Shown piece after piece: positions 9,555-17,599 of a DNA stretch of 64,000 nucleotides (within the stretch, counting starts at the first letter, position 1; every line of letters starts with the position of its first letter). The position numbers were made by a program, and so were the translations under genes. The stretch covers positions 186,001-250,000 of the forward strand of contig QKPN01000003.1 in assembly GCA_003258405.1 (NCBI GenBank), given 5' to 3'. Under the pieces are notes generated by a model that saw nothing but the letters and a program-made list of their open reading frames with translations, had not been told where the DNA came from and searched no databases. This DNA comes from Rhodobacteraceae bacterium DSL-40 (GTDB lineage: Bacteria; Pseudomonadota; Alphaproteobacteria; Rhodobacterales; Rhodobacteraceae).

Positions 9555-10340
9555 TCAGGCAGCGCCTGCACCTTCGCTCTCGGCTTCCTCGGCGACGAGC
9601 TCCTCGACGGGGCCGTCCTCGAACTCGCCGATGTCGATGCCGGCCTGGCCGAGCTGGGCCGCCATGCCGTCGAGCGCCGCACGGGCGATGAGGTCGCAGT
9701 AGAGCGAGATGGCGCGGGCCGCGTCGTCATTGCCCGGGATCGGATAGTCGATGCCTTCGGGCGAGGAGTTGGTGTCGAGAACCGCGATCACCGGGATGCC
9801 GAGCTTCTTCGCCTCGAGGATCGCGAGATCCTCCTTGTTGGTGTCGACGACGAAGATGAGATCCGGGGTGCCGCCCATCTCGCGGATGCCGCCCAGCGAG
9901 AGCTGGAGCTTGGCCTGCTCGCGTTCGAGGCCGAGGCGCTCCTTCTTGGTCAGGCCTTCCGCACCCGAATCGAGCTTCTCGTCGATCGACTTCAGGCGCG
10001 CGATCGAGTTCGACACGGTCTTCCAGTTGGTGAGCGTGCCGCCGAGCCAGCGGTGGTTCATGTAGTACTGCGCCGAACGCTCGGCCGCGTCGGAGATCGC
10101 CTTCTGCGCCTGGCGCTTGGTGCCGACGAAGAGGATGCGGCCGCCCTTGGCGACGGTCTGCTGGACGGCCTGCAGGGCCTGGTCGAGCAGCGGCACGGTC
10201 TGCGTGAGGTCGAGAATGTGGATCCCGTTGCGCGCGCCGTAGATGTACGGGCCCATGCGGGGGTTCCAGCGATGCGTCTGGTGGCCGAAATGCACACCCG
10301 CTTCGAGCAGCTGGCGCAGAGTGAACTCGGGAAGAGCCAT
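9555..10340 (-). CDS. rpsB: 30S ribosomal protein S2
   Basis: Small-subunit protein needed for S1 binding. It has 261 residues including an acidic, Ala/Glu-rich C-terminal tail after about residue 230, common in alphaproteobacteria. Family hallmarks are [19 protein letters not shown] at 10-28, [14 protein letters not shown], and the C-terminal pattern [12 protein letters not shown]. It is the first gene of the rpsB-tsf unit. In other bacteria S2 represses its own mRNA through the leader; the 5' region here (10341-10460) is long enough for that but no structure was proven. Confidence 0.97.
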   Translation of the reverse strand: MALPEFTLRQLLEAGVHFGHQTHRWNPRMGPYIYGARNGIHILDLTQTVPLLDQALQAVQQTVAKGGRILFVGTKRQAQKAISDAAERSAQYYMNHRWLGGTLTNWKTVSNSIARLKSIDEKLDSGAEGLTKKERLGLEREQAKLQLSLGGIREMGGTPDLIFVVDTNKEDLAILEAKKLGIPVIAVLDTNSSPEGIDYPIPGNDDAARAISLYCDLIARAALDGMAAQLGQAGIDIGEFEDGPVEELVAEEAESEGAGAA

Positions 10341-10460
10341 CTTGTCCGTTTCCTTTCCGGTTTCGCCTCAGCGGAGAGAAGAGCGTTTGCCCAACCGGTG
10401 GACGCTGGAGGATGTCTCCCTCGCGCGCCGCGACTCCGCCTGTGGATTTAGAGTGGCGAG

Positions 10461-10489
10461 CCGATAGCGGGATTCGCGCGGTTTGGCAA
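10461..10489 (-). promoter_or_regulatory. Probable sigma-70-type promoter of rpsB-tsf
   Basis: On the minus strand TTGCCA (10489-10484) and TATCGG (10466-10461) are separated by 17 bases, giving a leader of about 115 nt before the rpsB start. The match is good for an alphaproteobacterial housekeeping promoter; no transcription start evidence is available. Confidence 0.5.
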
Positions 10490-10512
10490 GCCTGCTCTTC
10501 GCGGCCGCGGGA

Positions 10513-11112
10513 TCAGCGCAGGAGCTGCCGCATCCGGCGCTGCACGCGGCGGAGATGGCGGGCGCGGCTTTCCGCCGTGGAGCTGTCCATCGCGTAATGC
10601 GCGGCGAAGGCGATGCGGGTGCGGCGGTTGCAGAGGAGGCGCACGCCGCGGGTCAGCACGCGCCGGCCCGGCGCGCCGATCAGGAAGGTGAGCCAGCGGC
10701 TGGCGCCGCAGGTGGTGAAGACGCCGAGCCGGGTGACGTGGGTGAGCCCGGGGCGGATGTCGCCGCCGGCGTGGCTCGGCATCCCGAAGGCGATCTCCGG
10801 CAGGAGCACCCGGTCGAGCCAGCCCTTGAGGCGCGCGGGATGGCTGTACCACCAGGTGGGATAGATGAAGATCAGCGTGTCGGCGGCCTTCAGGGCCGCG
10901 ACGTGATCCGCGACCGGTGCGACGGGAGGCGGCGGCGAGCCATAGGCGGCGAAGTCCTCCGGCGAGAGGACGGGATCGAACTCCGTGGCATAGAGGTCGA
11001 TGAGGGTGATGCGCGCGCCCTCTGCCGCAAGCTCCGCCAGCACCACGTCGCGCACGGCGGCGGTGAAGCTCTCCGACGACGGGTGGCAGTAGATCACGAG
11101 CGCCCGGGTCAT
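10513..11112 (-). CDS. NAD(P)H:quinone oxidoreductase family flavoprotein
   Basis: A 199-residue flavodoxin-fold protein of the NQO/MdaB type, expected to bind FAD or FMN and carry out two-electron reduction of quinones in the cytoplasm. The N-terminus ALVIYCHPSSESFTAAV is the characteristic strand plus cofactor loop. DTLIFIYPTWWYSHPARLKGWLDRVLLP in the middle is the second family block. It is monocistronic between the ABC importer and rpsB, all on the minus strand, with 37 bp to the permease gene. The physiological quinone is unknown, and a link to the neighbouring importer is not proven. Confidence 0.85.
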   Translation of the reverse strand: MTRALVIYCHPSSESFTAAVRDVVLAELAAEGARITLIDLYATEFDPVLSPEDFAAYGSPPPPVAPVADHVAALKAADTLIFIYPTWWYSHPARLKGWLDRVLLPEIAFGMPSHAGGDIRPGLTHVTRLGVFTTCGASRWLTFLIGAPGRRVLTRGVRLLCNRRTRIAFAAHYAMDSSTAESRARHLRRVQRRMRQLLR

Positions 11113-11149
11113 GCGGGCCCTCGGCGGCGCGCGGGCGCGGAGCGTTCCG

Positions 11150-12004
11150 TCATCTCTCCCGCCTCACGGCGCTTTCATGCCATTTGCGCAGGAGCATGTA
11201 GCTCAGAAGGTTCAGGGCGCCGTAGATCGCGACGCCGGTGAGGGCGATGAGCAGAAGCGCCGCGAACATGCGCGGAATGTTGAGCCGGTAGCTCGCCTCG
11301 AGGATGCGGAAGGCGAGCCCCGAACCGGTGCCGCCGGTTCCCGCGACGTATTCGGCGACCACGGCGCCGATCAGGCTGAGGCCGCCCGCGATCCGGAGCC
11401 CGCCGAGGAAATAGGGCAGTGCGGCGGGCGCCTGCAGGTAGCGCAGCCGCTGCCAGCGGGTGGCGCCGTAGATCCTGAAGAGGTCCTGGAGATTGTGATC
11501 GGCCGACCGGAGCCCGAGGGTCGTGTTCGAGAGCACCGGGAAGAAGGCGACGATCCAGGCGCAGAGCAGAAGGGCCGCGAGCTTCGAGCCCACATAGATG
11601 AAGATGAGCGGCGCGATGGCGACGAGCGGCGTCACCTGGAGGATGACCGCATACGGGTAGAAGGACATCTCGGCGAGGCGGGACTGGGTGAAGAGCACGG
11701 CGAGGCCGACGCCGCCCAGCACCGCGGCCAGGAGCGCGAGCAGCGTGATCTGGAGCGTGACGAGCAGCGCGGGAAGGAGCACCGGCCAGTCCGTCGCGAG
11801 CGTGCCGATCACCAGCCGCGGCGAGGGCAGGACATAGGGCGGAATGTCGTTCCAGACGACGATCCGGTCCCAGGCGGCAAGAAGCAGGAGCACGACCGCA
11901 AGCGGGAAGGCCCAGCGCCCGATGCGCTCGAAGCGGCCCGCGCGGCGCCGGCGGCGCTCCTCGGCATCCGGCGGCGCGAGCACCAGGGGGGCCGGGTCGG
12001 TCAT
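11150..12004 (-). CDS. ABC transporter permease (NitT/TauT/ThiX type)
   Basis: A 284-residue inner-membrane permease of the SsuC/TauC/ThiX class. A cytoplasmic Arg-rich N-terminus is followed by about six membrane helices. The EAA-loop region is recognisable as EASYRLNIPRMFAALLLIA, preceded by the typical GGLRIAGGLSLIGAVVAEYVAG. Its start overlaps the stop of the upstream ATPase gene by 4 bp (ATGA). With the ATPase and binding protein it forms a complete importer; by family the ligand could be a thiamine pyrimidine precursor, a sulfonate or a similar small molecule. Confidence 0.9.
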   Translation of the reverse strand: MTDPAPLVLAPPDAEERRRRRAGRFERIGRWAFPLAVVLLLLAAWDRIVVWNDIPPYVLPSPRLVIGTLATDWPVLLPALLVTLQITLLALLAAVLGGVGLAVLFTQSRLAEMSFYPYAVILQVTPLVAIAPLIFIYVGSKLAALLLCAWIVAFFPVLSNTTLGLRSADHNLQDLFRIYGATRWQRLRYLQAPAALPYFLGGLRIAGGLSLIGAVVAEYVAGTGGTGSGLAFRILEASYRLNIPRMFAALLLIALTGVAIYGALNLLSYMLLRKWHESAVRRER

Positions 12005-12768
12005 GCGGCCTCGCCCATGGCCTGCCGCAGCGTGCCCGACACCCGCTGGCAGAGCGCCGCGTAATCGGGGGCGCCCCGGAACGCATCGCCGCGCGGATAG
12101 GGGGCGGGAACCGGGATTTCAGCGGCCACCCTGCCCGGCCTGGCCGCCATCACGCAGATCCGGTTCGAGAGAAAGACGCTCTCGAAGACCGAATGCGTGA
12201 CGAAGATCACCGTGCAGCCCGTCGCCGCCCGGATCGCGAGCAGATCCTCGTTGAGCCGGAAGCGGGTGATCTCGTCGAGCGCGGCGAAGGGCTCGTCCAT
12301 CAGGATGAGATCCGGCCGCGTGAGGATCGCGCGGGCAATCGAGACGCGCATCTTCATGCCGTCCGAAAGCTCGCGCGGATAGGCGCGCGCGGCGGCTTCG
12401 AGGCCGACGAGGCGCAGCGCCGCGGCGATCTCGCCCCGCGCCGCGGCGAGGCTGCGCCCGGCGAGCCGCAGCGGCAGCCAGACATTGCGCTCGACCGTCG
12501 CCCAGGGCATCAGCGTCGGGCTCTGGAAGACGAACGACAGCCGGGGCTTCGGCTCGGCCCAGCGGATGCGGCCCTCGGTCGGCGCGATGAGCCCCGCAAT
12601 CAGCCGCAGCGCGGTGGTCTTGCCGCAGCCGGAGGGTCCGAGGAGCGACAGGAACTCGCCCCTGCCGAGGCTGAGGCTCAGGCCCTGCAGGGTCGCAGGC
12701 CCCCGGCCAAAGGTCTTGCCGATGCCCTGCATGTCCAGAAGAGGCTGCGCCGCACCGCTCTCGACCAT
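12001..12768 (-). CDS. ABC transporter ATP-binding protein (NitT/TauT type)
   Basis: A 255-residue ATPase subunit. Walker A GPSGCGKTT is at residues 44-52, the signature is ELSDGMKMRVSIARA (the LSxGM variant typical of the TauB/SsuB/ThiZ class), and Walker B is LILMDEPFAALD. The frame is open much further upstream, but the ATG at 12768 (MVESGAAQ) fits the domain start and the gap after the binding-protein gene (12825). Its stop overlaps the permease start. Confidence 0.93.
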   Translation of the reverse strand: MVESGAAQPLLDMQGIGKTFGRGPATLQGLSLSLGRGEFLSLLGPSGCGKTTALRLIAGLIAPTEGRIRWAEPKPRLSFVFQSPTLMPWATVERNVWLPLRLAGRSLAAARGEIAAALRLVGLEAAARAYPRELSDGMKMRVSIARAILTRPDLILMDEPFAALDEITRFRLNEDLLAIRAATGCTVIFVTHSVFESVFLSNRICVMAARPGRVAAEIPVPAPYPRGDAFRGAPDYAALCQRVSGTLRQAMGEAA

Positions 12769-12824
12769 CGCCGCCTGTCTCCCTGTGCCGCCCCTCTGCT
12801 CCCGGCCGGACCACCCTGTCCGCC

Positions 12825-13820
12825 TCAGCGCTTGAGGTCCAGCCCGACGCCGCGCCCGACGAACTCGGTGGTGAAGGCCGTCGAGATGTCGAGACCGGGC
12901 TTCACCACACCGGAGGCCACCATCGTGTCGTAGAACTGCCGCACCTTCTTCTCCGTGATGACCCCGATGCCGAGGCTCTCGGCGTCGCCGCTGTCCACGA
13001 TGCCATGCGCCTTCATCTGCGCGATGGCGTAGGCGATCTTGTCGTCCGTCATCTCCGGGTTCGCCGCCTTGATGAGCTCGTTCGCCGCAGAGGGGTCGCC
13101 GTAGAGATAGGCATACCAGCCCTTGATGGAGGCATTGACGAAACAGCTCACCGTCTCGGGCCGGGTCTCGACCGTCTCCTGCATCGTCTCGATCAGCGTG
13201 GCATAGGTCGAATAGCCGGCATCGGCGAGCAGGAAGACCCGCGGGGTGAAGCCGCCCTCCTTCTCGACGAGATAGGGTTCGGAGGTGAGGTAGCCCTGCA
13301 TGGCCATGCCGGGATCGACGAGGAAGGGCGCGGGATTGAAGGTGTAGGGCACGCGCTGTTCCTCGGTGAAGCCCCAGGCTGACATCATCCAGCGGTAGAA
13401 GTTCTCGAACGCCTTCATGCTGATCATGATCTTGAGCTTCTTGAGATCCTCCCAGGTCTCGGCGGCCTCCGGATGGGCGAGAATCACCTGCGGATGCTTC
13501 TGCATGATCGCGGCGAGCGCGACGATCGGCACCCCCTGCTCCACCGCCGAGAAGGACTGGAGCAGATCGCCGCCCATGTTGAAGTCGAGCTTGCCCGCGA
13601 GCAGCAGGGCACGGTTGTTGACCTGCGGGCCGCCGGGGACGATCGACACGTCGAGCCCGCAGTCGGCATAGGTGCCGTCGGCAAGCGCCTGATAGAAACC
13701 GCCATCCTCGGCCTGGGGAACCCAGTTCGTGCCGAAGGTGATCGGTTCGAGATCGCGCGCGGCCACGGGAGAGAGTGATCCGGTTGCGGCAAACAGGATC
13801 GCGAGAGCAAGACGTCGCAC
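12825..13820 (-). CDS. ABC transporter substrate-binding protein, NMT1/THI5-like
   Basis: Exported 331-residue binding protein. The signal peptide spans roughly residues 1-21 (MRRLALAILFAATG, ending near VAA). The mature start FGTNWVPQAEDGGFYQALADG and the motif IVPGGPQVNNRALLLAGKLDFNMGGD are characteristic of NMT1/THI5-like periplasmic proteins, which in other bacteria bind formyl-aminopyrimidine thiamine precursors or related heterocycles. It is first in the operon with the ATPase and permease. No THI-box (TPP) riboswitch was found upstream, which weakens a thiamine assignment, so the ligand is left open. Confidence 0.87.
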   Translation of the reverse strand: MRRLALAILFAATGSLSPVAARDLEPITFGTNWVPQAEDGGFYQALADGTYADCGLDVSIVPGGPQVNNRALLLAGKLDFNMGGDLLQSFSAVEQGVPIVALAAIMQKHPQVILAHPEAAETWEDLKKLKIMISMKAFENFYRWMMSAWGFTEEQRVPYTFNPAPFLVDPGMAMQGYLTSEPYLVEKEGGFTPRVFLLADAGYSTYATLIETMQETVETRPETVSCFVNASIKGWYAYLYGDPSAANELIKAANPEMTDDKIAYAIAQMKAHGIVDSGDAESLGIGVITEKKVRQFYDTMVASGVVKPGLDISTAFTTEFVGRGVGLDLKR

Positions 13821-14198
13821 GGGGGGCGGCCTCCGTTGGAAGATCTGCCGCGCCGCACCGAAGGCAAGCGCCGGCAGAGAAGGAACTGGCGGGAGAAATT
13901 TCCCGGATTACACCGCAACCATACACGCCCCTCGCGGGTGCTGGCCATGATTTGAGGGCCGGCCATCACAAAAGACTGCCTTATTCGAGGATCGCGCCGG
14001 CCGGTGACGCGCGCCCGATCAGGCGCCGCCGCGCGGAGGGGTGATGCAAGGCCCTGAGTCAGGGCCCCGCAGCCGCGCCGAAATGGGCCGAAGATCGCCC
14101 CGCGCGCCCATTTGCCCCGGGCCCGCAGCCTTACCGGGGTGCTTTCAACGCGCCCTCAAGGCCCGCCAGAAAACTATCTGAAAAATGCGGTTTTGCCC
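13821..14198. other. Intergenic region upstream of the ABC importer and tRNA-Arg
   Basis: About 380 bp without a supported gene. It should hold the promoter of the importer operon on the minus strand. The clearest structure is a palindrome at 14050-14066, two 8-base arms (GGCCCTGA and TCAGGGCC) around one base, which could be an operator or part of a terminator. A TPP riboswitch was looked for and not found. Confidence 0.4.
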
Positions 14199-14227
14199 TT
14201 GCAATGCCCCGAGCCTGCAGCTATTTC
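14199..14227 (+). promoter_or_regulatory. Promoter of tRNA-Arg
   Basis: TTGCAA (14199-14204) and TATTTC (14222-14227) with a 17-base spacer lie directly before the tRNA, leaving 10 bases to its first nucleotide. This spacing suits a stable-RNA promoter. Confidence 0.6.
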
Positions 14228-14237
14228 CCCGCTCCAC

Positions 14238-14314
14238 GGACTGGTAGCTCAGTTGGATAGAGTACTTGACTACGAATCAAGGGGTCGGGGGTTCGAATCC
14301 TCCCCAGTCCGCCA
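14238..14314 (+). tRNA. tRNA-Arg (anticodon ACG)
   Basis: A 77-nt cloverleaf with encoded CCA. Acceptor arms GGACTGG and CCAGTCC pair, the D arm contains AGCTCAGTTGGATAGAG, the anticodon stem CTTGA/TCAAG encloses the loop CTACGAA with anticodon ACG at 14272-14274, and the T arm has GTTCGAATC. A short hairpin (14344-14362) follows. The next 5.5 kb carry phage-like genes, so this tRNA is a likely integration target. Confidence 0.97.
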
Positions 14315-14343
14315 TTTCCCCCTAGAAATGAAAACAGATTTCT

Positions 14344-14362
14344 CCCACTGCATCGCAGTGGG
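14344..14362 (+). terminator. Hairpin after tRNA-Arg, possible terminator
   Basis: CCCACTGC and GCAGTGGG form a perfect 8-bp stem with an ATC loop, 30 nt after the tRNA. There is no long T run behind it, so its activity as a terminator is uncertain. Confidence 0.4.
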
Positions 14363-14418
14363 ATGGGCTTAGCCGCCCCCGGGGTAACGGCTGGGGTAAC
14401 ACCTGCAGCCAATCACTT

Positions 14419-14784
14419 TCAGTGCACCGAACCAGCAGCACGCGCCCAGCCCATGGCCTCGGCCGCCTCGCGGTTGGAGAGCTTGCGCTCGGGCCCGCAG
14501 CTTTCCGGGCAGGTCATGCGCGGATCGTCCACCGACTGGAAGAGGCGGCAGAGGCCGGGCCGGATATCGTAGGCCATGCAGCCAGAGGGTCGGCGCAGCG
14601 GGCAGGTGGAGTCCTCGAGCGCGCCCTGCAGCAACCAGCCATCCTCGCGCGGAACCCAGGCGAGCAGCGGGAACCTCTCCGCCATGGCGTCGCGCTCCGC
14701 ATCCGTGAAGGGCACCACCCCGCAACAGAGCGAGCAGCCGGGCTTGCACGCGAAGGCGGGGATTTTCGAGAGGTCACGCATCAT
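14419..14784 (-). CDS. YkgJ-family cysteine-cluster protein
   Basis: A 121-residue protein with the metal-binding Cys pattern of the YkgJ (zinc- or iron-chelating) family: CKPGCSLCCG at residues 14-23, then CPLRRPSGCMAYDIRPGLCRLF and CPESCG. In other members the cysteines bind Zn or an Fe-S centre; the biochemical role is unknown. It is the last of three minus-strand genes joined by ATGA overlaps, so it is co-translated with the two small proteins upstream. Such genes are frequent in alphaproteobacterial prophages, which fits the setting. Confidence 0.8.
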   Translation of the reverse strand: MMRDLSKIPAFACKPGCSLCCGVVPFTDAERDAMAERFPLLAWVPREDGWLLQGALEDSTCPLRRPSGCMAYDIRPGLCRLFQSVDDPRMTCPESCGPERKLSNREAAEAMGWARAAGSVH

Positions 14785-15083
14785 TCAGGCCTTTGCCGGG
14801 AAACCATGAGGAGCTCGGTGGAGTAGCACCGCGGACAGACACCGCGGCGGAGTGCAGCCCGCGCCGCGCGGGCAAGGGGGGCGGGCGTGAAGAACGCCGG
14901 CGAGGTCAGGCCGCAGTTCGAGCAGCGGCACATGACCGGCGTGCGCGCCTGCGCCTCTTCCGGATCGTCGCCCGCGTAGGGCTCGAAGAGCTCGAGAAAC
15001 TGCGCGATGGCCTCGATCTTGTCTGCCGGGAGCCAAGCGTCCGCATCCTTGAGCGCGGCCATCGCCTTCGCATAGTCCGTCAC
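14781..15083 (-). CDS. Small zinc-ribbon-like protein, phage-associated
   Basis: A 100-residue protein of unknown function. The C-terminal half contains two Cys pairs, CRCSNC near residue 52-57 and CPRC near 83-86, spaced as in a zinc ribbon. The N-terminal half is acidic and helical. Its start and stop overlap the neighbouring genes by 4 bp each. I do not recognise a named family; a DNA- or RNA-binding accessory role is only a guess from the ribbon pattern. Confidence 0.65.
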   Translation of the reverse strand: MTDYAKAMAALKDADAWLPADKIEAIAQFLELFEPYAGDDPEEAQARTPVMCRCSNCGLTSPAFFTPAPLARAARAALRRGVCPRCYSTELLMVSRQRPE

Positions 15084-15775
15084 GCCGGGGCCCTTTCGAG
15101 CCGGTGCGCGAGCGCCACGGGCGGATAGAGTTCGAGGAGGTCCGCGCGCTGCGCCGGCCAGTCACCCTCGAACCCTTCTTCCGCCTCGGAGACCGCAACG
15201 GCCTCGATCCGCGCGGCCGCCAGCGCCATCCGGTGCGCGGTGCAGGCGGCCGCCAGGGCGAGCGGCGCCAGATGCGCCGGCGGCGGGTCAGTGACCCCGG
15301 TGCGCACCGCCAGCTCCAGCGCCTCCTCCGCCCAGGCTGCCGCCCGCGTCCGGGCCCAATTTGCATGCGCCGCCGGCTCGAGGTGTGCGGCCCACACCGC
15401 CCAGGCCCGACCGACCGCGAGAGTGCGGGCAGTCCGGTTCGCCTCCGTGACCTCGCCCGCGATCTCGAGCCGCCCGCCGGCAAGCCAGGCCTCGACCGCG
15501 CCCGCCAGCTCGTGCGCCTGGGCATTGTCCGAGTGCTTGAGCGCGCGGCGCACCGCCCGCATGACGCCCGACACCCGGGCTCTGGGCGGCAGCAGGTGCA
15601 GGCAGAGCATGGCGGACATTTCGCCGCAGGCGAGCACCACGTCGCCGATGGAGACCACCCGCCCGCGGTCGAAGGCCTCCGCGTCCTCGGCCAGCGCCTC
15701 GAGGAGCTCCGCCCAGCGCATGTCGAGGGCGCGCACTGCCGCGATCCGGCCGAGGGTCAGGGCAGTTTCTGCCAT
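15080..15775 (-). CDS. Hypothetical protein, phage-type operon
   Basis: A 231-residue Ala-rich helical protein with no recognised domain. It reads as repeated amphipathic helices with conserved-looking segments such as GRAWAVWAAHLEPAAHANWARTR. I used the ATG at 15775 (MAETALTLG), which starts 7 bp after the GapR-family gene ends; a longer start at 15793 would overlap that gene. The tail overlaps the next gene by 4 bp. Regular Ala/Arg/Glu composition and tight packing support real coding, but function is unknown. Confidence 0.6.
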   Translation of the reverse strand: MAETALTLGRIAAVRALDMRWAELLEALAEDAEAFDRGRVVSIGDVVLACGEMSAMLCLHLLPPRARVSGVMRAVRRALKHSDNAQAHELAGAVEAWLAGGRLEIAGEVTEANRTARTLAVGRAWAVWAAHLEPAAHANWARTRAAAWAEEALELAVRTGVTDPPPAHLAPLALAAACTAHRMALAAARIEAVAVSEAEEGFEGDWPAQRADLLELYPPVALAHRLERAPA

Positions 15776-15782
15776 GGTCGGG

Positions 15783-16049
15783 TTACTGCCCAAGCGCCTG
15801 CTTGTAGAGCTCGAGGATTGCCTCCTCCTCGCTCAGCTCGTCCGGGTCGCGCCTTCGCAGCACGATAAGCTTGCGGAGCACCTTCACATCGTATCCGCGC
15901 CCCCTGGCCTCGGCCATCACTTCCTTCTCGTGGTCGGCGATGCCCCTCTTCTCCTGCTCGAGCCGCTCGTAGCGCTCCACGAACTGGCGCAGCTCGCCCG
16001 CGGTAACCCGGTACCGGGTCTGTGCCTCGTCCTTGATCGTCTCATCCAT
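15783..16049 (-). CDS. GapR-family DNA-binding protein (DUF2312)
   Basis: An 88-residue protein matching GapR, the nucleoid-associated protein of Caulobacter that clamps overtwisted DNA ahead of replication forks and is about 89 residues long. The body is a long coiled coil: ELRQFVERYERLEQEKRGIA, then the conserved basic stretch MAEARGRGYDVKVLRKLIVLRR and the acidic tail DPDELSEEE. The ATG at 16049 (MDETIKDEA) fits the family; the open frame runs upstream without similarity. It lies at the head of a phage-like minus-strand operon, so this is probably an extra, phage-borne copy and the chromosomal gapR is expected elsewhere. Confidence 0.88.
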   Translation of the reverse strand: MDETIKDEAQTRYRVTAGELRQFVERYERLEQEKRGIADHEKEVMAEARGRGYDVKVLRKLIVLRRRDPDELSEEEAILELYKQALGQ

Positions 16050-16256
16050 GGCTCTGCCTCCTGCCGCGTTCTCCTGCGCGCCGCGCGGCGTGGTGGCAGA
16101 ATGGCAGCGGGATTGGCGGGCGTGATGGCACAGGGTGGCGCGGGGTGGCGGCGCCTGTTCGCCACCCCGCGCCTTCTTCGGGAACCCGTCTCTGGTCATG
16201 ATTGTTGCCTATCTCGACAACCGGTGTTGGCGAGGGGTGAAAAACAGGAGACGCAC

Positions 16257-16565
16257 ATGACCACGGGAGCCGAGGCGATCGCCGAGGAGCGGCGGCGCCA
16301 GATCGAAGCCGAAGGTTTCACCGCCGAACATGACGACCACTATCTGAAGGGCGAACTGGCCCGGAGCGCCAACGCCCTCCTCCGCTGGGGTCGCTTCCCG
16401 CAGTGGCGTGCAGAGCCGCCGGGTGACTGGTGGCTTCCCGCCGCCTTCTGGAAGCCGCGCGATCGCCGCGCGAACCTCGTGCGGGCCGGCGCCCTGATCG
16501 CCGCCGAGATCGACCGGCTGGACCGACTCGCGGAGGTCGAAGCCGCGCAAAAGCTCGCGAGTTGA
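16257..16565 (+). CDS. Phage-type hypothetical protein
   Basis: A 102-residue protein beginning MTTGAEAIAEERRRQIEAEG. The block ERRRQIEAEGFTAEHDDHYLKGELA is common in uncharacterised phage proteins from early or nucleotide-metabolism regions. The middle has a Trp/Pro-rich segment (PGDWWLPAAFWKPRDRRANLVRAGALI). ACAGGAG precedes the ATG at good spacing. It is transcribed away from the GapR-family gene, so the space between 16050 and 16256 is a divergent control region of the element. Confidence 0.75.
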   Translation: MTTGAEAIAEERRRQIEAEGFTAEHDDHYLKGELARSANALLRWGRFPQWRAEPPGDWWLPAAFWKPRDRRANLVRAGALIAAEIDRLDRLAEVEAAQKLAS

Positions 16566-16819
16566 TAGACAAGACGATGACCGGTCGCGCGAGGAGCTCG
16601 CCCGGCCGGTCCTTCACCAGGCACTAACCAACCGATCTCTGCGGAATCGCAGAAACAGGCACTTGAGCGCACCTTCACGTTGGGGAACTGGGGGGCGCTT
16701 CAGTGCGTATCATCTCTGAGGCGGCCGCGATGATGGCCGAGATTGCGCTTTGTATGCATTACCGCGCGTGGGCGGTCGCGTGGTTTGGCGGATAGGGCGA
16801 AGCTCGAAACGGCACACGG

Positions 16820-17098
16820 TCACTCCTCGAGCGGAACCGCCAGGAGCATGCGCTCGCCCAAGGCGCAGTCCGAGCAAACCAGCGCCTTCCGCGATCTCAC
16901 TTCCACCGCCAGTTCCTCGTCCGGGTCGAGGGCGCCCGCGATCCGACCGCCGAACTCCATCTCAAGGCCCGCCTGCCGCTGCACCACCTTGAGGTCGACC
17001 ACCATTTGCCCGATCTCGCCCCGGCAGAAGAAAGACGCCCCGACATGCATCATGCCCTTGACGCACGGAGCGCAGGCTTGCAGATCCGCTTGCTTCAT
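16820..17098 (-). CDS. Small Cys-pair protein, phage-associated
   Basis: A 92-residue protein from MKQADLQACAPC. It has an N-terminal CAPC pair and a C-terminal CSDC pair framing a beta-rich middle (FFCRGEIGQMVVDLKVVQRQ). The layout suggests a small metal-binding fold; no family is recognised. The open frame continues upstream to 17272, but that part is low-complexity Arg/Pro/Ser and not supported. Confidence 0.5.
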   Translation of the reverse strand: MKQADLQACAPCVKGMMHVGASFFCRGEIGQMVVDLKVVQRQAGLEMEFGGRIAGALDPDEELAVEVRSRKALVCSDCALGERMLLAVPLEE

Positions 17099-17153
17099 TC
17101 GACGAGGCCCGGCTGGTCCGCGTTCTGATCCGGGCCGAGCTCTATCCCGGCCC

Positions 17154-17405
17154 TCACCGAGAGCGCCGAAAGGCGAGCGCGGTGGTGTGCGACGTGCGCT
17201 CGATGACCGTCTCCGCGAGCGACCAGGGCACATCATAGAGGCGATGGCCGTTGCTCCCGGAGGGCACGCCAAGCTGCAAGCCGCCGCGCAGCCGGCCGAA
17301 GGCGTCGCGAATGTCAGGCACGGCCTGCTCCTTACGCGCCTTTTTCAGCGTTTCCAGCATCTCGCCGGCCACCTCAATTTCACGCCAGGCCGTGGCGATA
17401 TCCAT
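17154..17405 (-). CDS. Small hypothetical protein, phage-associated
   Basis: An 83-residue protein from MDIATAWREIEVAGEMLETL, helical at the N-terminus, with a basic C-terminus ending FRRSR. Function unknown. GAGACGGCA lies before the ATG. It shares direction and setting with the other minus-strand small genes of the element. Confidence 0.5.
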   Translation of the reverse strand: MDIATAWREIEVAGEMLETLKKARKEQAVPDIRDAFGRLRGGLQLGVPSGSNGHRLYDVPWSLAETVIERTSHTTALAFRRSR

Positions 17406-17551
17406 TGCCGTCTCCTTACTCAAAGTTCTGCCCGCCATCTGCGGCACCTCCTCGGTAGATCGGCCCCCGAAGGGGCGGCATGCCGGGACGGGTGGCGGGG
17501 AGGCGTGGGGTGGCGCGCCGCGCCGCCGGCATTAATCACTCGCCATTTAAA

Positions 17552-17590
17552 ATACACACCTTTATTGCCCTCACGAATAAACGTGTGTAT
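17552..17590 (+). promoter_or_regulatory. 15-bp inverted repeat, probable operator of brnTA
   Basis: The arms 17552-17566 (ATACACACCTTTATT) and 17576-17590 (AATAAACGTGTGTAT) are complementary with one mismatch and a 9-base spacer. The dyad ends 10 bp before the brnT start. BrnA antitoxins in other bacteria repress their own operon by binding such palindromes, so this is the likely site. Confidence 0.65.
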
Positions 17591-17599
17591 GAATATTGC

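Noticed and set aside
13821-14237. Possible TPP riboswitch upstream of the NMT1-type importer
   Set aside because: A CCTGATCGGG-like stretch exists on the minus strand, but the CTGAGA core and the conserved P4/P5 loop sequences are missing.
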